Source: VAZQ01 sp963763365
GTDB lineage: Bacteria; Pseudomonadota; Alphaproteobacteria; Rhizobiales; Xanthobacteraceae
Assembly: GCA_963763365.1 (NCBI GenBank)
Contig: CAVXOE010000016.1
Span: 186,001-250,000, forward strand
Direction: 5' to 3'
Length of the DNA stretch: 64,000 nucleotides
Shown: positions 17,511-26,810 of the stretch, piece by piece
How the letters are laid out: every line of letters begins with the position of its first letter
Numbering within the stretch: the first letter of the stretch is position 1
The notes under the pieces: model-generated
Told to the model about the DNA's origin: nothing
Seen by the model: only the letters and a program-made list of their open reading frames with translations
The model's database searches: none
Made by a program: the position numbers and the translations under genes

Positions 17511-18959
17511 ATGCCAATGCCTGCGGGAAACATCTTGGTGGCGGACGACGATGCCGCGATCCGCACTGTGCTCAATCAGGCGCTGTCGCGCGCGGGCTAC
17601 GAGGTGCGTTCGACCAGTAACGCGGCGACGCTTTGGCGCTGGGTCAGCCAGGGCGACGGCGACCTGGTCATCACCGACGTCGTGATGCCGGACGAGAACG
17701 CGTTCGACCTCTTGCCGCGCATCAAGAAGATGCGGCCCGAATTGCCCGTGATCGTCATGAGCGCGCAGAATACGTTCATGACCGCGGTGCGGGCCTCCGA
17801 GCGCGGCGCCTACGAATACCTGCCAAAGCCCTTCGATCTGAAGGAACTGATCGCGATTGTCGGCCGCGCGCTGTCGGAGCCGAAGGAGCGCGTGCGCCCG
17901 GCGGTGAAGCCCGAGGACTTCGAGTCGATCCCGCTGGTCGGCCGCTCGCCGGCGATGCAGGAAATCTATCGCGTGCTGGCGCGGCTCATGCAGACCGACC
18001 TCACCGTGATGATTACGGGCGAGTCCGGTACCGGCAAGGAACTCGTCGCCCGCGCGCTTCACGACTACGGCAAGCGGCGCAGCGGTCCGTTCGTCGCCAT
18101 CAATATGGCCGCTATTCCGCGCGATCTCATCGAGTCCGAGCTGTTCGGGCACGAAAAGGGCGCCTTCACCGGCGCAAATACCCGCAGTTCCGGCCGCTTC
18201 GAGCAGGCCGAAGGCGGGACGCTGTTTCTCGACGAAATCGGCGACATGCCGATGGAGGCGCAGACCAGGCTGCTGCGCGTGCTGCAGCAGGGCGAATACA
18301 CCACCGTCGGGGGACGGACGCCGATCAAGGCCGACGTCCGCATCGTTGCGGCAAGCAACAAGGACCTCCGCATCCTCATCCAGCAGGGGCTGTTCCGCGA
18401 GGACCTGTTCTTCCGCCTCAACGTGGTACCGCTGCGGCTGCCGCCGCTGCGCGAGCGCATCGAGGACGTGCCCGATCTGATCCGGCATTTCTTCATCCAG
18501 GTCGAGCGTGAGGGCCTGCCGGCCAAGCAGCTTGAAGCCGCGGCGCTCGAACGGCTCAAGCGCCACCGCTGGCCGGGCAACGTCCGCGAGCTCGAAAATC
18601 TCGCCCGTCGGCTCGCCGCGCTTTACCCGCAGGAGACGATCTCGGCCGCGGTCATCGACACGGAACTGTCACAACCCGCCATGGCGTCCGCCGGCGAGGA
18701 ACCGCGCACCGAGGAGGGCCTTTCGGCTGCGGTCGAGCGGCATCTGGCGGCCTATTTCGCCAGTTTTGGCGAGGATCTGCCGCCACCCGGCCTTTACCAC
18801 CGGATGCTGCGGGAGGTGGAACACCCGCTGCTGTCGGTGACCTTGGCGGCCACTCGGGGCAACCAGATCCGCGCCGCTGATCTCCTCGGCGTCAACCGCA
18901 ACACGTTGCGGAAGAAAATCCGCGATCTGGAAATCCAGGTTTTCCGCGGCGGCGGCTAG
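17511..18959 (+). CDS. ntrC: Nitrogen regulator NtrC (sigma-54 activator)
   Basis: An AAA+ response regulator of about 480 residues. The receiver domain holds the acidic pair in VADDDAAIR and the phosphorylated aspartate in ITDVVMPD; this is D54 if translation starts at the second ATG (17517), matching the usual NtrC numbering, and D56 from the first. The AAA+ domain has Walker A GESGTGKE, the sigma-54 contact motif GAFTGA, and Walker B GGTLFLDEIGDMP. A Fis-type helix-turn-helix closes the protein (RGNQIRAADLLGVNRNTLRKK). With NtrB it switches on genes for ammonium uptake, assimilation and scavenging. Confidence 0.97.
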   Translation: MPMPAGNILVADDDAAIRTVLNQALSRAGYEVRSTSNAATLWRWVSQGDGDLVITDVVMPDENAFDLLPRIKKMRPELPVIVMSAQNTFMTAVRASERGAYEYLPKPFDLKELIAIVGRALSEPKERVRPAVKPEDFESIPLVGRSPAMQEIYRVLARLMQTDLTVMITGESGTGKELVARALHDYGKRRSGPFVAINMAAIPRDLIESELFGHEKGAFTGANTRSSGRFEQAEGGTLFLDEIGDMPMEAQTRLLRVLQQGEYTTVGGRTPIKADVRIVAASNKDLRILIQQGLFREDLFFRLNVVPLRLPPLRERIEDVPDLIRHFFIQVEREGLPAKQLEAAALERLKRHRWPGNVRELENLARRLAALYPQETISAAVIDTELSQPAMASAGEEPRTEEGLSAAVERHLAAYFASFGEDLPPPGLYHRMLREVEHPLLSVTLAATRGNQIRAADLLGVNRNTLRKKIRDLEIQVFRGGG

Positions 18960-19121
18960 ACTGTCCGGTCCCGGACCGACGGCGGCGCTAATCGGTCACA
19001 CCGCAAGGTTAACCGCCCTTATATTGTCGCAATCCAGCAACATTGTTGTAGAAAAGCATCAGTGTGGCAGGGGGATCGCGTCCAGCGCGTTAAGCGTATC
19101 TATTTGGACGCGTAGGCGTTG

Positions 19122-21383
19122 ATGACACAGGTCGGCCAAGCCGAATTCACGACGAGCACCGCAACGCCCGCGCCCTGGATTGTGCGGACGATCGGCGTTT
19201 TCGTGGTCGTGCTTGCGCTCTTGTCGGCGCTGACGACCTTCATGGTGCTGGCCGGCCTCACGCCGATTGCGCCAACCCACCAGGTCGTCGTCACTCTCCT
19301 GCTCGTCAACGCGGTGACGGTCGCGTTGCTGGTCGGCCTGATCGGCCGCGAGATGTGGCGGGTCATCCAGGCTCGGCGCCGTGGCCGCGCCGCCGCGCGT
19401 CTGCACGTGCGGATCGTGGCGCTGTTCTCGGTCATCGCCGCCGCACCTGCGATCCTGGTCGCGGTGGTGGCAAGCGTGACGCTCGATCGCGGGCTCGATC
19501 GCTTGTTCTCGCAGCAGACGCATTCGCTCATCGAGAACTCGCTCATCGTGGCAGATGCCTATGTGCGCGAGCACGCGCAGTTCGCGCGCGCCGATGCCAT
19601 TGCGACCGCCATCGAGCTTGCGCGCGCGAAGACGCTCTACGACCAGTCGCGCGACCAGTTCCGTCAGTTCCTGGCCGCACAGGCTTCGATCCGCGGACTG
19701 CCGGCAGTGATGCTGCTCGACAAGGACCTCAACGTCATCGAGCAGGTCGAACTCGCAGGTCAGCCACATCTTCGCAAGCCGTCGCCCGACGTGCTCGCGT
19801 CCGTCAACGATACCGAGCCGCAGGTGGCGATGTTCCTCGACGCCAATTACGTCGCGGCCATCATCAAGCTGCGCGGCTATACCGACACCTATCTCTACAT
19901 CGCGCGCCTGCTCGACCCGCGCGTGCTCGCGCAACTGAACGCCACCCGCGAGGGTGTGGCGCAATACGCCGACCTTGAATCGCGCCGCGTCGGCGTGCAG
20001 ATCGCCTTCGGGCTGATGTACACGGTGATCTCGCTGATCGTGCTGTTGTCGGCGGTCTGGATCGGGCTCAATTTCGCGAATTATCTCGTGGCGCCCATCC
20101 GCCGGCTGATCGGCGCCGCCCAGGTCGTCGCGACCGGCAACCTCTACGTCCAGGTTCCGACCCGGCGGTCGGAAGGCGACCTCGCGCAGCTCGGCGAAAC
20201 CTTCAACAAGATGACGCAGGAGCTGCGTACGCAGCGCGACGATATCGTGCGCGCCCGCGACCTGATCGACAGCCGCCGCCGGTTTACCGAGGCGGTGTTG
20301 GCGAGCGCCAGCGCCGGCGTGATCGGCGTCGACGCCGAAAGCCGCATCAGCATCCTCAACCGCTCGGCCGAGCGGTTGATCGGCTGCTCCGAAACCGAGG
20401 CGCTCGGGCGCCCGCTGACCGACATCGTGCCCGAGCTCGCCGAGATTTTCGCGACCGCGCGTGTCGGCGTGCAGCGGCTCGTGCAGGGGCTCGTGACGAT
20501 CAACCGCGGCGGCAAGGACCGCAACGTGTCGGTGCGCGTGACGAGCGAGCAATCGGGCGCCGCCGATTACGGCTACGTCGTCACGCTCGACGACATCACC
20601 GAGCTTGTCAGCGCGCAACGCACCTCGGCCTGGGCCGACGTCGCGCGACGCATTGCCCACGAGATCAAGAACCCGCTCACGCCGATCCAGCTTTCGGCCG
20701 AGCGGCTACGCCGGAAATATCTGCCTGCGATCAAGGAAGACACCACGGTCTTCACGCAGTGCACCGACACCATCATCCGCCAGGTCGACGACATCAAGCG
20801 CATGGTCGACGAGTTCTCGCGCTTCGCCCGCATGCCGAAGCCCGTGATGGAAGTGGACAACGTCGCCGACACCGTGCGCCAGGTGGTGTTCCTGCAGCGG
20901 GTCGGCAATGCCGACATCGATATCGACGTGGAGATCGCGGAAGACCCGATGCCGGCTCGTTTCGACCGCCGGCTGATCTCGCAGGGCCTGACCAACATCA
21001 TCAAGAACGCGACCGAAGCCGTCGCGGCGGTGCCGCCCGCCGAGCTTGGCCGTGGCCATATTCGTGTTTCGGCCGAGCGCGAGGGCGACGACATCGTGAT
21101 CGACGTGGTCGACAACGGGATCGGCCTGCCGAAGGAGAACCGCAGCCGGCTGCTCGAGCCTTACGTCACGACCCGCGAGAAGGGCACCGGGCTCGGCCTC
21201 GCCATCGTCGGCCGGATTCTCGAGGACCACGGCGGACGGATCGAGCTCAGCGATGCGTCGGAGAAATATCCCGGCCAGAGAGGCGCCTGGATGCGGCTGC
21301 GCTTCTCGGCGGTAATGCCTAGCGCGGCGGATGTTCCGCCGGCACGTGAATCTGTAACCCCCAAACTGGCAACCGGTGCGTAA
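19122..21383 (+). CDS. ntrY: Membrane sensor histidine kinase NtrY
   Basis: A 753-residue kinase paired with NtrX. Two N-terminal membrane helices (residues about 20-42 and 50-72) and a third near 100-120 lead to a periplasmic sensor region, then a helix around residue 300 (MYTVISLIVLLSAVWIGLNF), a HAMP linker, a PAS domain, the histidine in RRIAHEIKNPLTPIQLSAE, and an ATP domain with NIIKNATEAV, VDNGIGLP and GTGLGLAIVG. ATG 19122 is preferred to the TTG three bases earlier. NtrYX controls nitrogen metabolism, redox and envelope responses in alphaproteobacteria. The 162-base gap after ntrC suggests it may have its own promoter. Confidence 0.96.
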   Translation: MTQVGQAEFTTSTATPAPWIVRTIGVFVVVLALLSALTTFMVLAGLTPIAPTHQVVVTLLLVNAVTVALLVGLIGREMWRVIQARRRGRAAARLHVRIVALFSVIAAAPAILVAVVASVTLDRGLDRLFSQQTHSLIENSLIVADAYVREHAQFARADAIATAIELARAKTLYDQSRDQFRQFLAAQASIRGLPAVMLLDKDLNVIEQVELAGQPHLRKPSPDVLASVNDTEPQVAMFLDANYVAAIIKLRGYTDTYLYIARLLDPRVLAQLNATREGVAQYADLESRRVGVQIAFGLMYTVISLIVLLSAVWIGLNFANYLVAPIRRLIGAAQVVATGNLYVQVPTRRSEGDLAQLGETFNKMTQELRTQRDDIVRARDLIDSRRRFTEAVLASASAGVIGVDAESRISILNRSAERLIGCSETEALGRPLTDIVPELAEIFATARVGVQRLVQGLVTINRGGKDRNVSVRVTSEQSGAADYGYVVTLDDITELVSAQRTSAWADVARRIAHEIKNPLTPIQLSAERLRRKYLPAIKEDTTVFTQCTDTIIRQVDDIKRMVDEFSRFARMPKPVMEVDNVADTVRQVVFLQRVGNADIDIDVEIAEDPMPARFDRRLISQGLTNIIKNATEAVAAVPPAELGRGHIRVSAEREGDDIVIDVVDNGIGLPKENRSRLLEPYVTTREKGTGLGLAIVGRILEDHGGRIELSDASEKYPGQRGAWMRLRFSAVMPSAADVPPARESVTPKLATGA

Positions 21384-21384
21384 C

Positions 21385-22749
21385 ATGGCCGATGATATTC
21401 TCATTGTTGACGACGAAGCTGACATTCGGGAATTGGTTTCCGGCATTCTGCAGGATGAAGGATTTGGCGCGCGCACCGCGCGTGACAGCGACGATGCGCT
21501 CGCGCACATCGCGAGCCGCCGGCCCAATCTGGTTTTCCTCGACATCTGGCTGCAGGGCAGCCGGCTCGACGGATTGCAGTTGCTTGACGCGGTGAAGCAG
21601 CAGCACCCGGAAATGCCGGTGGTGATGATTTCCGGTCACGGCAACATCGAGACCGCGGTCGCTGCCATCAAGCAGGGCGCCTACGACTTCATCGAGAAGC
21701 CGTTCAAGGCCGACCGGCTGGTGCTGGTCGCGCAGCGCGCGCTCGAAACGTCGCGCCTCAAGCGCGAGGTCAAGGCGCTCAAGCAGTTGTCGCCTGCGCA
21801 ACTCGTCGGCAAGTCGCCGTCCATGAACCAGTTGCGGCAGACCGCCGAGCGCGTCGCGCCCACCAACAGCCGCATCCTGATCGTCGGCCCCTCGGGTGCC
21901 GGCAAGGAACTCGTCGCGCGCACCATCCACACGCACTCGGCGCGCGCCAACGGGCCTTTCATCGTCATCAACGCCGCCGCGATGATGCCCGAGCGCATGG
22001 AGCTTGAGCTGTTCGGCGTCGAGAAGCCGGCGGACGGCGAGGCCCGCAAGGTCGGCGCGCTGGAGGAGGCGCACGGCGGCACGCTGTTCATCGACGAAAT
22101 CGCCGACATGCCGCGCGAGACGCAGAACAAGATCCTGCGCGTGCTGGTGGAGCAGAGCTTCCAGCGCGTGGGCGGCACCGGCAAGGTGCAGGTCGACGTG
22201 CGCATCATCTCGTCGACCGGACGCAACATCGAAGCCGAGATCGCGGCCGGCAAATTCCGCGAGGATCTCTATCACCGCCTGTCGGTGGTGCCGATCCGCG
22301 TGCCGCCGCTGGCGGAGCGGCGCGAGGACATCCCGCAGCTCGTGCAATGGTTCATGGAGCAGATTTCATCGGCAACCGGCCTGCCCAAGCGCATCATCGG
22401 CGAGGACGCGATGGCCGTGCTGCAGTCGCACGATTGGCCGGGCAACGTCCGGCAATTGCGCAACAACGTCGAGCGGCTGATGATTCTCGCCGGCGGCGAT
22501 CCGGATGCGGTGATCAACGCCGACATGCTGCCGCAGGACGTGGGCTCGATGGTCCCGTCGATGCCGGGCGGCGACGGCGGCGAGCATCTCATGGGGCTGC
22601 CGCTGCGTGACGCGCGCGAGGTGTTCGAGCGCGAATATCTCGTGGCGCAGATCAGCCGGTTCGGCGGCAACATCTCCCGCACGGCGGAGTTCGTCGGCAT
22701 GGAGCGCTCGGCGCTCCATCGGAAGCTCAAGGCGCTCGGGATCGACTGA
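21385..22749 (+). CDS. ntrX: Response regulator NtrX
   Basis: A 454-residue NtrC-family regulator with receiver, AAA+ and Fis-type DNA-binding domains. The phosphorylated aspartate is D53 (VFLDIWLQGS). Walker A appears as GPSGAGKE and Walker B as GGTLFIDEIADMP. The GAFTGA loop that contacts sigma-54 is replaced: the segment reads ELFGVEKPADGEARKVGALEEAHGG in part, so this protein probably does not activate sigma-54, as known for alphaproteobacterial NtrX. The C-terminal helix-turn-helix is GGNISRTAEFVGMERSALHRK. The start ATG 21385 follows the ntrY stop directly, and the stop overlaps the dat start (TGATG). Confidence 0.95.
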   Translation: MADDILIVDDEADIRELVSGILQDEGFGARTARDSDDALAHIASRRPNLVFLDIWLQGSRLDGLQLLDAVKQQHPEMPVVMISGHGNIETAVAAIKQGAYDFIEKPFKADRLVLVAQRALETSRLKREVKALKQLSPAQLVGKSPSMNQLRQTAERVAPTNSRILIVGPSGAGKELVARTIHTHSARANGPFIVINAAAMMPERMELELFGVEKPADGEARKVGALEEAHGGTLFIDEIADMPRETQNKILRVLVEQSFQRVGGTGKVQVDVRIISSTGRNIEAEIAAGKFREDLYHRLSVVPIRVPPLAERREDIPQLVQWFMEQISSATGLPKRIIGEDAMAVLQSHDWPGNVRQLRNNVERLMILAGGDPDAVINADMLPQDVGSMVPSMPGGDGGEHLMGLPLRDAREVFEREYLVAQISRFGGNISRTAEFVGMERSALHRKLKALGID

Positions 22750-23607
22750 TGTCGCGCATTGCCTACGTGAACGGCCGCTACCTGCCGCGGCACGCGGCGG
22801 CCGTGAACATCGAGGACCGCGGCTACCAGTTCTCCGACGGCGTCTACGAGGTCTGCGAGGTGAGGGGAGGCCGCCTGGTCGACGAGCGGCTGCATGTGGC
22901 GCGGCTTGATGCGCTCGCTCGGGGAACTGCGCATCGGCATGCCGATGTCGCCCCTGGCGCTCGGCGCCGTCATGCGCGAGACCGTCCGCCGCAATCGCGT
23001 CCGCGACGGCATCGTTTATCTCCAGATCACGCGCGGCGTGGCCCGCCGCGACCACGCCTTTCCGCCGGCAGGGACCGTCCCGAGCGTCGTGGTGACCGCC
23101 CGCAATCTCGATCTCGCCCGTAACGAGAGAACCGCGGCCGACGGCATCGCCGTCATCACGGTGCCGGACAACCGCTGGGAGCGCGTCGACATCAAATCGG
23201 TCTCGCTGCTTCCCAACGTGCTGGCCAAGCAGGCCGCCCGGGAGCAGGGCGCCAAGGAGGCCTGGTTCGTGGACCGCACCGGACGGGTCACGGAAGGTTC
23301 CTCCACCAATGCCTGGATTGTCACCAGGGACGGCGAACTGGTCACGCGGCCGGCCGACCACGGAATCCTGCGCGGGATCACCCGGACGGTATTGCTCGGC
23401 CTCATCGAGGAGCAGGGCCTCAAGCTCACGGAGCGCGCCTTCACCGTCGAGGAGGCCTATGGCGCGCGCGAGGCCTTCGTGACCTCGGCCAGCCTGATCG
23501 TCATGCCGGTGGTTCAGATCGACGGGCGCCCGGTCGGCAATGGTGCGCCGGGCCTGATTGCAACCGCGCTACGGCGCGACTTCCATCGTCACGCCGAATT
23601 TTCCTGA
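22749..23607 (+). CDS. dat: D-amino-acid aminotransferase, frameshifted
   Basis: A fold-type IV PLP enzyme that interconverts D-alanine and D-glutamate or related D-amino acids. The opening RIAYVNGRYLPRHAAAV and EDRGYQFSDGVYEV are typical. The catalytic lysine is in the segment DIKSVSLLPNVLAKQAA, and the phosphate-binding loop reads TEGSSTNAWIV. One extra G at base 22911 splits the gene; removing it joins HVARLD to RSLGELRIGMP and gives about 285 residues, the normal length. It is translationally coupled to ntrX, an arrangement seen in Bradyrhizobium relatives. Confidence 0.9.
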
Positions 23608-23710
23608 TGCACCGGCCTGATGGGCGTGAGGACGGCAAAATGCTGCCGTTTGCCCGGCAGCCTATCGCTTGCGCTAATCCGACCCAGTTCCAAGCAATTC
23701 CTGCCCCCAA

Positions 23711-23726
23711 CTTGTGCTTGCACAAG
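23711..23726. promoter_or_regulatory. Perfect 7-bp inverted repeat upstream of hfq
   Basis: The arms CTTGTGC and GCACAAG are separated by only TT. Such a tight symmetric site looks like a protein-binding operator rather than an RNA hairpin. It lies about 125 bases before the hfq start, inside the 243-base gap after dat, so it could control hfq-hflX. No binding protein can be named from the sequence, and the site may be a chance palindrome. Confidence 0.3.
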
Positions 23727-23850
23727 GATTAGCCGTGCCTTGTAATGGCTCTGCCAAGTCCTCAAGCGGTGAAGGCCAAGAAGAGGGCGGGAGTGGACTT
23801 GGCAATAAGCTCGCAGCCGCCCGCGAGCGAAAAAAAGCGGAACAAACACA

Positions 23851-24111
23851 ATGGCGGCCGAACGCACACAAAATCTGCAAGACACCTTCCTCAACCATGT
23901 GCGCAAAAACAAGACTCCGCTCACGATCTTCCTGGTGAACGGAGTAAAGCTGCAAGGCGTGGTGACCTGGTTCGATAACTTCTGCGTGCTGTTGCGTCGA
24001 GATGGACACTCCCAATTGGTCTACAAACATGCCATCTCGACGATCATGCCTGGTCATCCGATCCAGTTGTTCGAAGGCGGGGACGATCCCCCGGGCGGGG
24101 ACAAAGTCTAG
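23851..24111 (+). CDS. hfq: RNA chaperone Hfq
   Basis: An 86-residue Sm-like protein that forms a ring hexamer and pairs small RNAs with messages. The Sm1 motif (TPLTIFLVNGVKLQGVVTWF) and Sm2 motif (VYKHAISTIMP) are fully conserved, and the acidic C-terminal tail is short as in other rhizobia. The start ATG 23851 is preceded by an A-rich leader (AAAAAAAGCGGAACAAACACA in part) with a poor ribosome site; A-rich leaders are typical Hfq-binding sequences, so self-regulation is a reasonable inference. The hflX start follows the stop at once. Confidence 0.98.
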   Translation: MAAERTQNLQDTFLNHVRKNKTPLTIFLVNGVKLQGVVTWFDNFCVLLRRDGHSQLVYKHAISTIMPGHPIQLFEGGDDPPGGDKV

Positions 24112-25672
24112 TTGGAACCTCGCTGGCTCGACAAATCTCCTGACCGGCTGAGCCCGCTGCGGGGCTCGGAAACCGGGCGTGCAATCGTGATCGAACCGCA
24201 CCTGCGTGGGCGCGCGCCGAAAGGCGCGGCTGTGCGCGGCCAGGAGACGTTGCGCACGCCGGCGGCCAAGCTCGACGAAGCCGTCGGGCTGGCGCGCGCG
24301 ATCGACCTTGCCGTGGTCAATTCGGGCATCGTGCCGATCGGGGACATCCGCCCGGCCACCTATATCGGCAAGGGCAAGGTCGAGGAGATCGCCGGCCTCG
24401 TCAAAAGCGACGAGGCCGGCATCGTGGTGATGGACTGCCCGCTCTCGCCGGTGCAGCAGCGCAACCTCGAAAAGGCCTGGGGCGCCAAGGTCGTCGACCG
24501 CACCGGGCTTATTCTCGAGATCTTCGGCCGGCGCGCGCGCACGCGCGAGGGCGCGCTGCAGGTCGAGCTCGCGCATCTCACCTATCAGAAGAGCCGGCTG
24601 GTGCGCTCCTGGACGCATCTCGAACGCCAGCGCGGCGGCTTCGGCTTCCTCGGCGGGCCGGGCGAGAGCCAGCTCGAAACCGACCGCCGGCTGATCGAGG
24701 AGCGCATCGCGCGCATCGAGACCGAGCTCGAGAAGGTCAAGCGCACCCGCAAGCTCCATCGCGAGAGCCGCAAACGCGTGCCGTACCCGATCGTGGCGCT
24801 GGTCGGCTACACCAATGCCGGCAAGTCGACGCTGTTCAACCGCATGACGCAGGCGAGCGTGCTGTCCGCCGACATGCTGTTCGCCACGCTCGATCCGACG
24901 TTGCGCGCGGTCGATCTGCCGCAAGGGCTGCGCATCATCCTGTCCGACACCGTCGGCTTCATCTCCGACCTGCCGACCATGCTGGTGGCGGCGTTCCGCG
25001 CCACGCTCGAAGAGGTGATCGAGGCCGACGTGATCCTGCACGTGCGCGACGTGTCGCACGAAGACACCGAGGCGCAATCGCACGATGTCGAGGACGTGCT
25101 GCGCCAGCTCGGCATCGAAGCCGGCGAGGGCCGGCGCATCATCGAGGTCTGGAACAAGATCGACCGGCTCGATGCCGCCGGCCGCGACCGGCTGGCGAAT
25201 CTCGCCGAGCGCCAGCCGGACGAAGCGGCGGCCGGTGCTGGTGTCGGCGCTGAGCGGGGAGGGCCTCGACCGCCTCACGGCAGAGATCGAAGCCCGGCTC
25301 GCGGCTGGGCGGATCACGCTCGACCTCACGCTCGATCCGGCCGACGGCGCGGGCCTGAGCTGGCTCCATCGCCACACCGAGGTGATGGCGCGGGAGTTGC
25401 GGGCCGACGGGCAACTGGGCGTCACGGTGCGGGCCGATCCGGCCAATGCGGAGCGGGTGCGCGCCCGTTCGGCCGCGCGGCTGCGGTACATTAAGCGGCA
25501 CATGCCGGCCGCAGCGCTGCAAATGCTTGCAATCGCGTTGAATGCTCTCCGCGTGTCATTCCCGCGAAAGCGGGAATCCAGTTCGTTTCTGACACGAAGC
25601 GCTGGGTCCCCGCTTTCGCGGGGACGACAGCGGAGATGTGGATCCAACCGCGTGAGGCTCCGCCACCATTGA
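24112..25672 (+). CDS. hflX: Ribosome-associated GTPase HflX, frameshifted and tail in repeat DNA
   Basis: A GTPase that binds the large ribosomal subunit and helps rescue stalled or heat-damaged ribosomes. The N-terminal HflX domain includes the glycine-rich linker GGFGFLGGPGESQLETDRR. The G domain shows Walker A GYTNAGKST, the G3 segment DTVGFI and the NKID specificity motif. The start is TTG at 24112, directly after the hfq stop. An extra G at base 25228 shifts the frame; the corrected reading is ERQPDEARPVLVSALSGEGL. After RYIKRHMPAA the open frame runs on into a palindromic repeat and stops only at 25672, so the last 50 or so residues are probably not native. Confidence 0.92.
25557..25627. 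repeat. Palindromic intergenic repeat, copy 1
   Basis: Two imperfect inverted halves, ATTCCCGCGAAAGCGGGAAT and CCCCGCTTTCGCGGGG, are joined by a variable centre of about 25 bases. A second copy in reverse orientation lies at 49281-49356. Each half can form its own hairpin, and the pair can form a larger one. Here the repeat is read as the tail of the hflX frame. Repeats of this type are scattered in many Bradyrhizobium-like genomes. Confidence 0.85.
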
Positions 25673-26646
25673 TCGTTGCGATGCTTGCGGTCGCTCTCTC
25701 GCTGCCGCAAATCGCCAACGCCGAACCGCTCACGCTGCGCTACGGCCAGGCCTTTTCCGCCACCCGCAGCATCTTCGCGCTGCCGGTCGTCGTCGCCGAC
25801 CGCGAGGGCTTCTTCGCCCGCGAAGGCCTCAACGTGAAATTCCTCATCCCGATTCCGGGCGGCGCCGACCGGCAGATCGATGCGCTGCACAACGACAGCG
25901 TCGACCTCACCCATGTCGCCACGCCGTTCCTGATCCGCGCCGCGTTCAACGGCTCTGACGCCGTGGCGCTCGCGGCCGAGTTCAACAATCCGATCTACAC
26001 CCTGGTCGCCAAGCCCGAGATCAAGAGCTACGCCGACTTGCGCGGCAAGCTCATCGGGCTCGCCGACGAGACCGGCACCATCACGCTCTCGATCCGCAAG
26101 CTCCTGACCATGCACGGGCTCAAGCGCGGCGAGTTTGCCTCCCGCGTGATCGAGGGCACGTCGGGCCGCTTCGCCTGCCTGCGGCGCGGCGATTGCGACG
26201 CCGTGGTGCTCGGCCAGCCGCAGGACCTGCAGGCGGTGGAGCAGGGCTACCGCGTGCTCGGGCTTTCGACCGAGGCGGTGCCGGAACTTCTCTACACCGT
26301 CACGGCGGTGCGCCGCTCGTTCGCCGAGGCGAACAAGGAGGCGATGGTGCGCTACGTGCGCGGGCTCGCCGCCGCGTTCCGGTTCATCCGCGATCCAGGC
26401 AACCGCGAGAGCGTGGTCAAGACCGTGGTGGCGACGGCGGGCGCGTCGGACGCCATCGCGCGCGAGACGATGGCGCTGTTCTTCGAGCCGGAGCGCGGCG
26501 TGCTGCCCAGGCAGGGCGAGATCGATCTCAACGGGCTCGCGCAGGTGATCGCCATGATGGGGGAGGCGGGCGCCCTCAAGCCGCCGTTGCCGCCGCCCGA
26601 GCGCTTCGTCGATCTGCAATATCTGAAAGCGGCGGGGTTGCAGTGA
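25636..26646 (+). CDS. NMT1/SsuA-like ABC transporter substrate-binding protein
   Basis: A 336-residue exported binding protein of the nitrate/sulfonate/thiamine-precursor (NMT1) type. The first 30 residues hold a Sec signal (MLAVALSLPQIANA, so the start could also be the inner ATG at 25681). The mature part begins LTLRYGQAFSATRSIF and shows the family features FFAREGLNVKF and DLTHVATPFLIRAAF. Cysteines in RFACLRRGDCDAVVLG are unusual for the group. No permease or ATPase is adjacent, so this is an orphan. It lies between two different repeats and separates hflX from mazG, which are often neighbours, so it may be an insertion. Confidence 0.85.
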   Translation: MWIQPREAPPPLIVAMLAVALSLPQIANAEPLTLRYGQAFSATRSIFALPVVVADREGFFAREGLNVKFLIPIPGGADRQIDALHNDSVDLTHVATPFLIRAAFNGSDAVALAAEFNNPIYTLVAKPEIKSYADLRGKLIGLADETGTITLSIRKLLTMHGLKRGEFASRVIEGTSGRFACLRRGDCDAVVLGQPQDLQAVEQGYRVLGLSTEAVPELLYTVTAVRRSFAEANKEAMVRYVRGLAAAFRFIRDPGNRESVVKTVVATAGASDAIARETMALFFEPERGVLPRQGEIDLNGLAQVIAMMGEAGALKPPLPPPERFVDLQYLKAAGLQ

Positions 26647-26686
26647 CATCGACCGTATGAGGTCACGTCGAAGCATCGGCGGTGTG

Positions 26687-26810
26687 CTCCCTCCCCTTGC
26701 AAGGCGAGGGTCGGGGTGAGGATCAAGTCGGAAGGCGACCCCCACCCGACCGCCTTCGCTCCGCGTCGGCGGTCGACCTCGCTCCTTTCAGGCGGGAGGT
26801 AAGCCCAGCC
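26687..26810. repeat. Imperfect inverted repeat at the 3' end of mazG
   Basis: The left arm CTCCCTCCCCTTGCAAGGCG with GAGGGTCGGGGTGAG is followed by a right arm containing ACCCCCACCCGACCGCC and CTTTCAGGCGGGAGG. It resembles, in composition and layout, the repeat at 54579-54690. The right arm includes the last codons of mazG, whose tail LKGARSTADAERRRSGGG is therefore encoded by repeat DNA. Confidence 0.65.

Noticed and set aside
23674..26745. A 1,023-codon open frame on the minus strand
   Set aside because: It runs antisense to hfq, hflX and the binding-protein gene, with low-complexity Arg, Gly and Asp-rich sequence and no recognisable fold.
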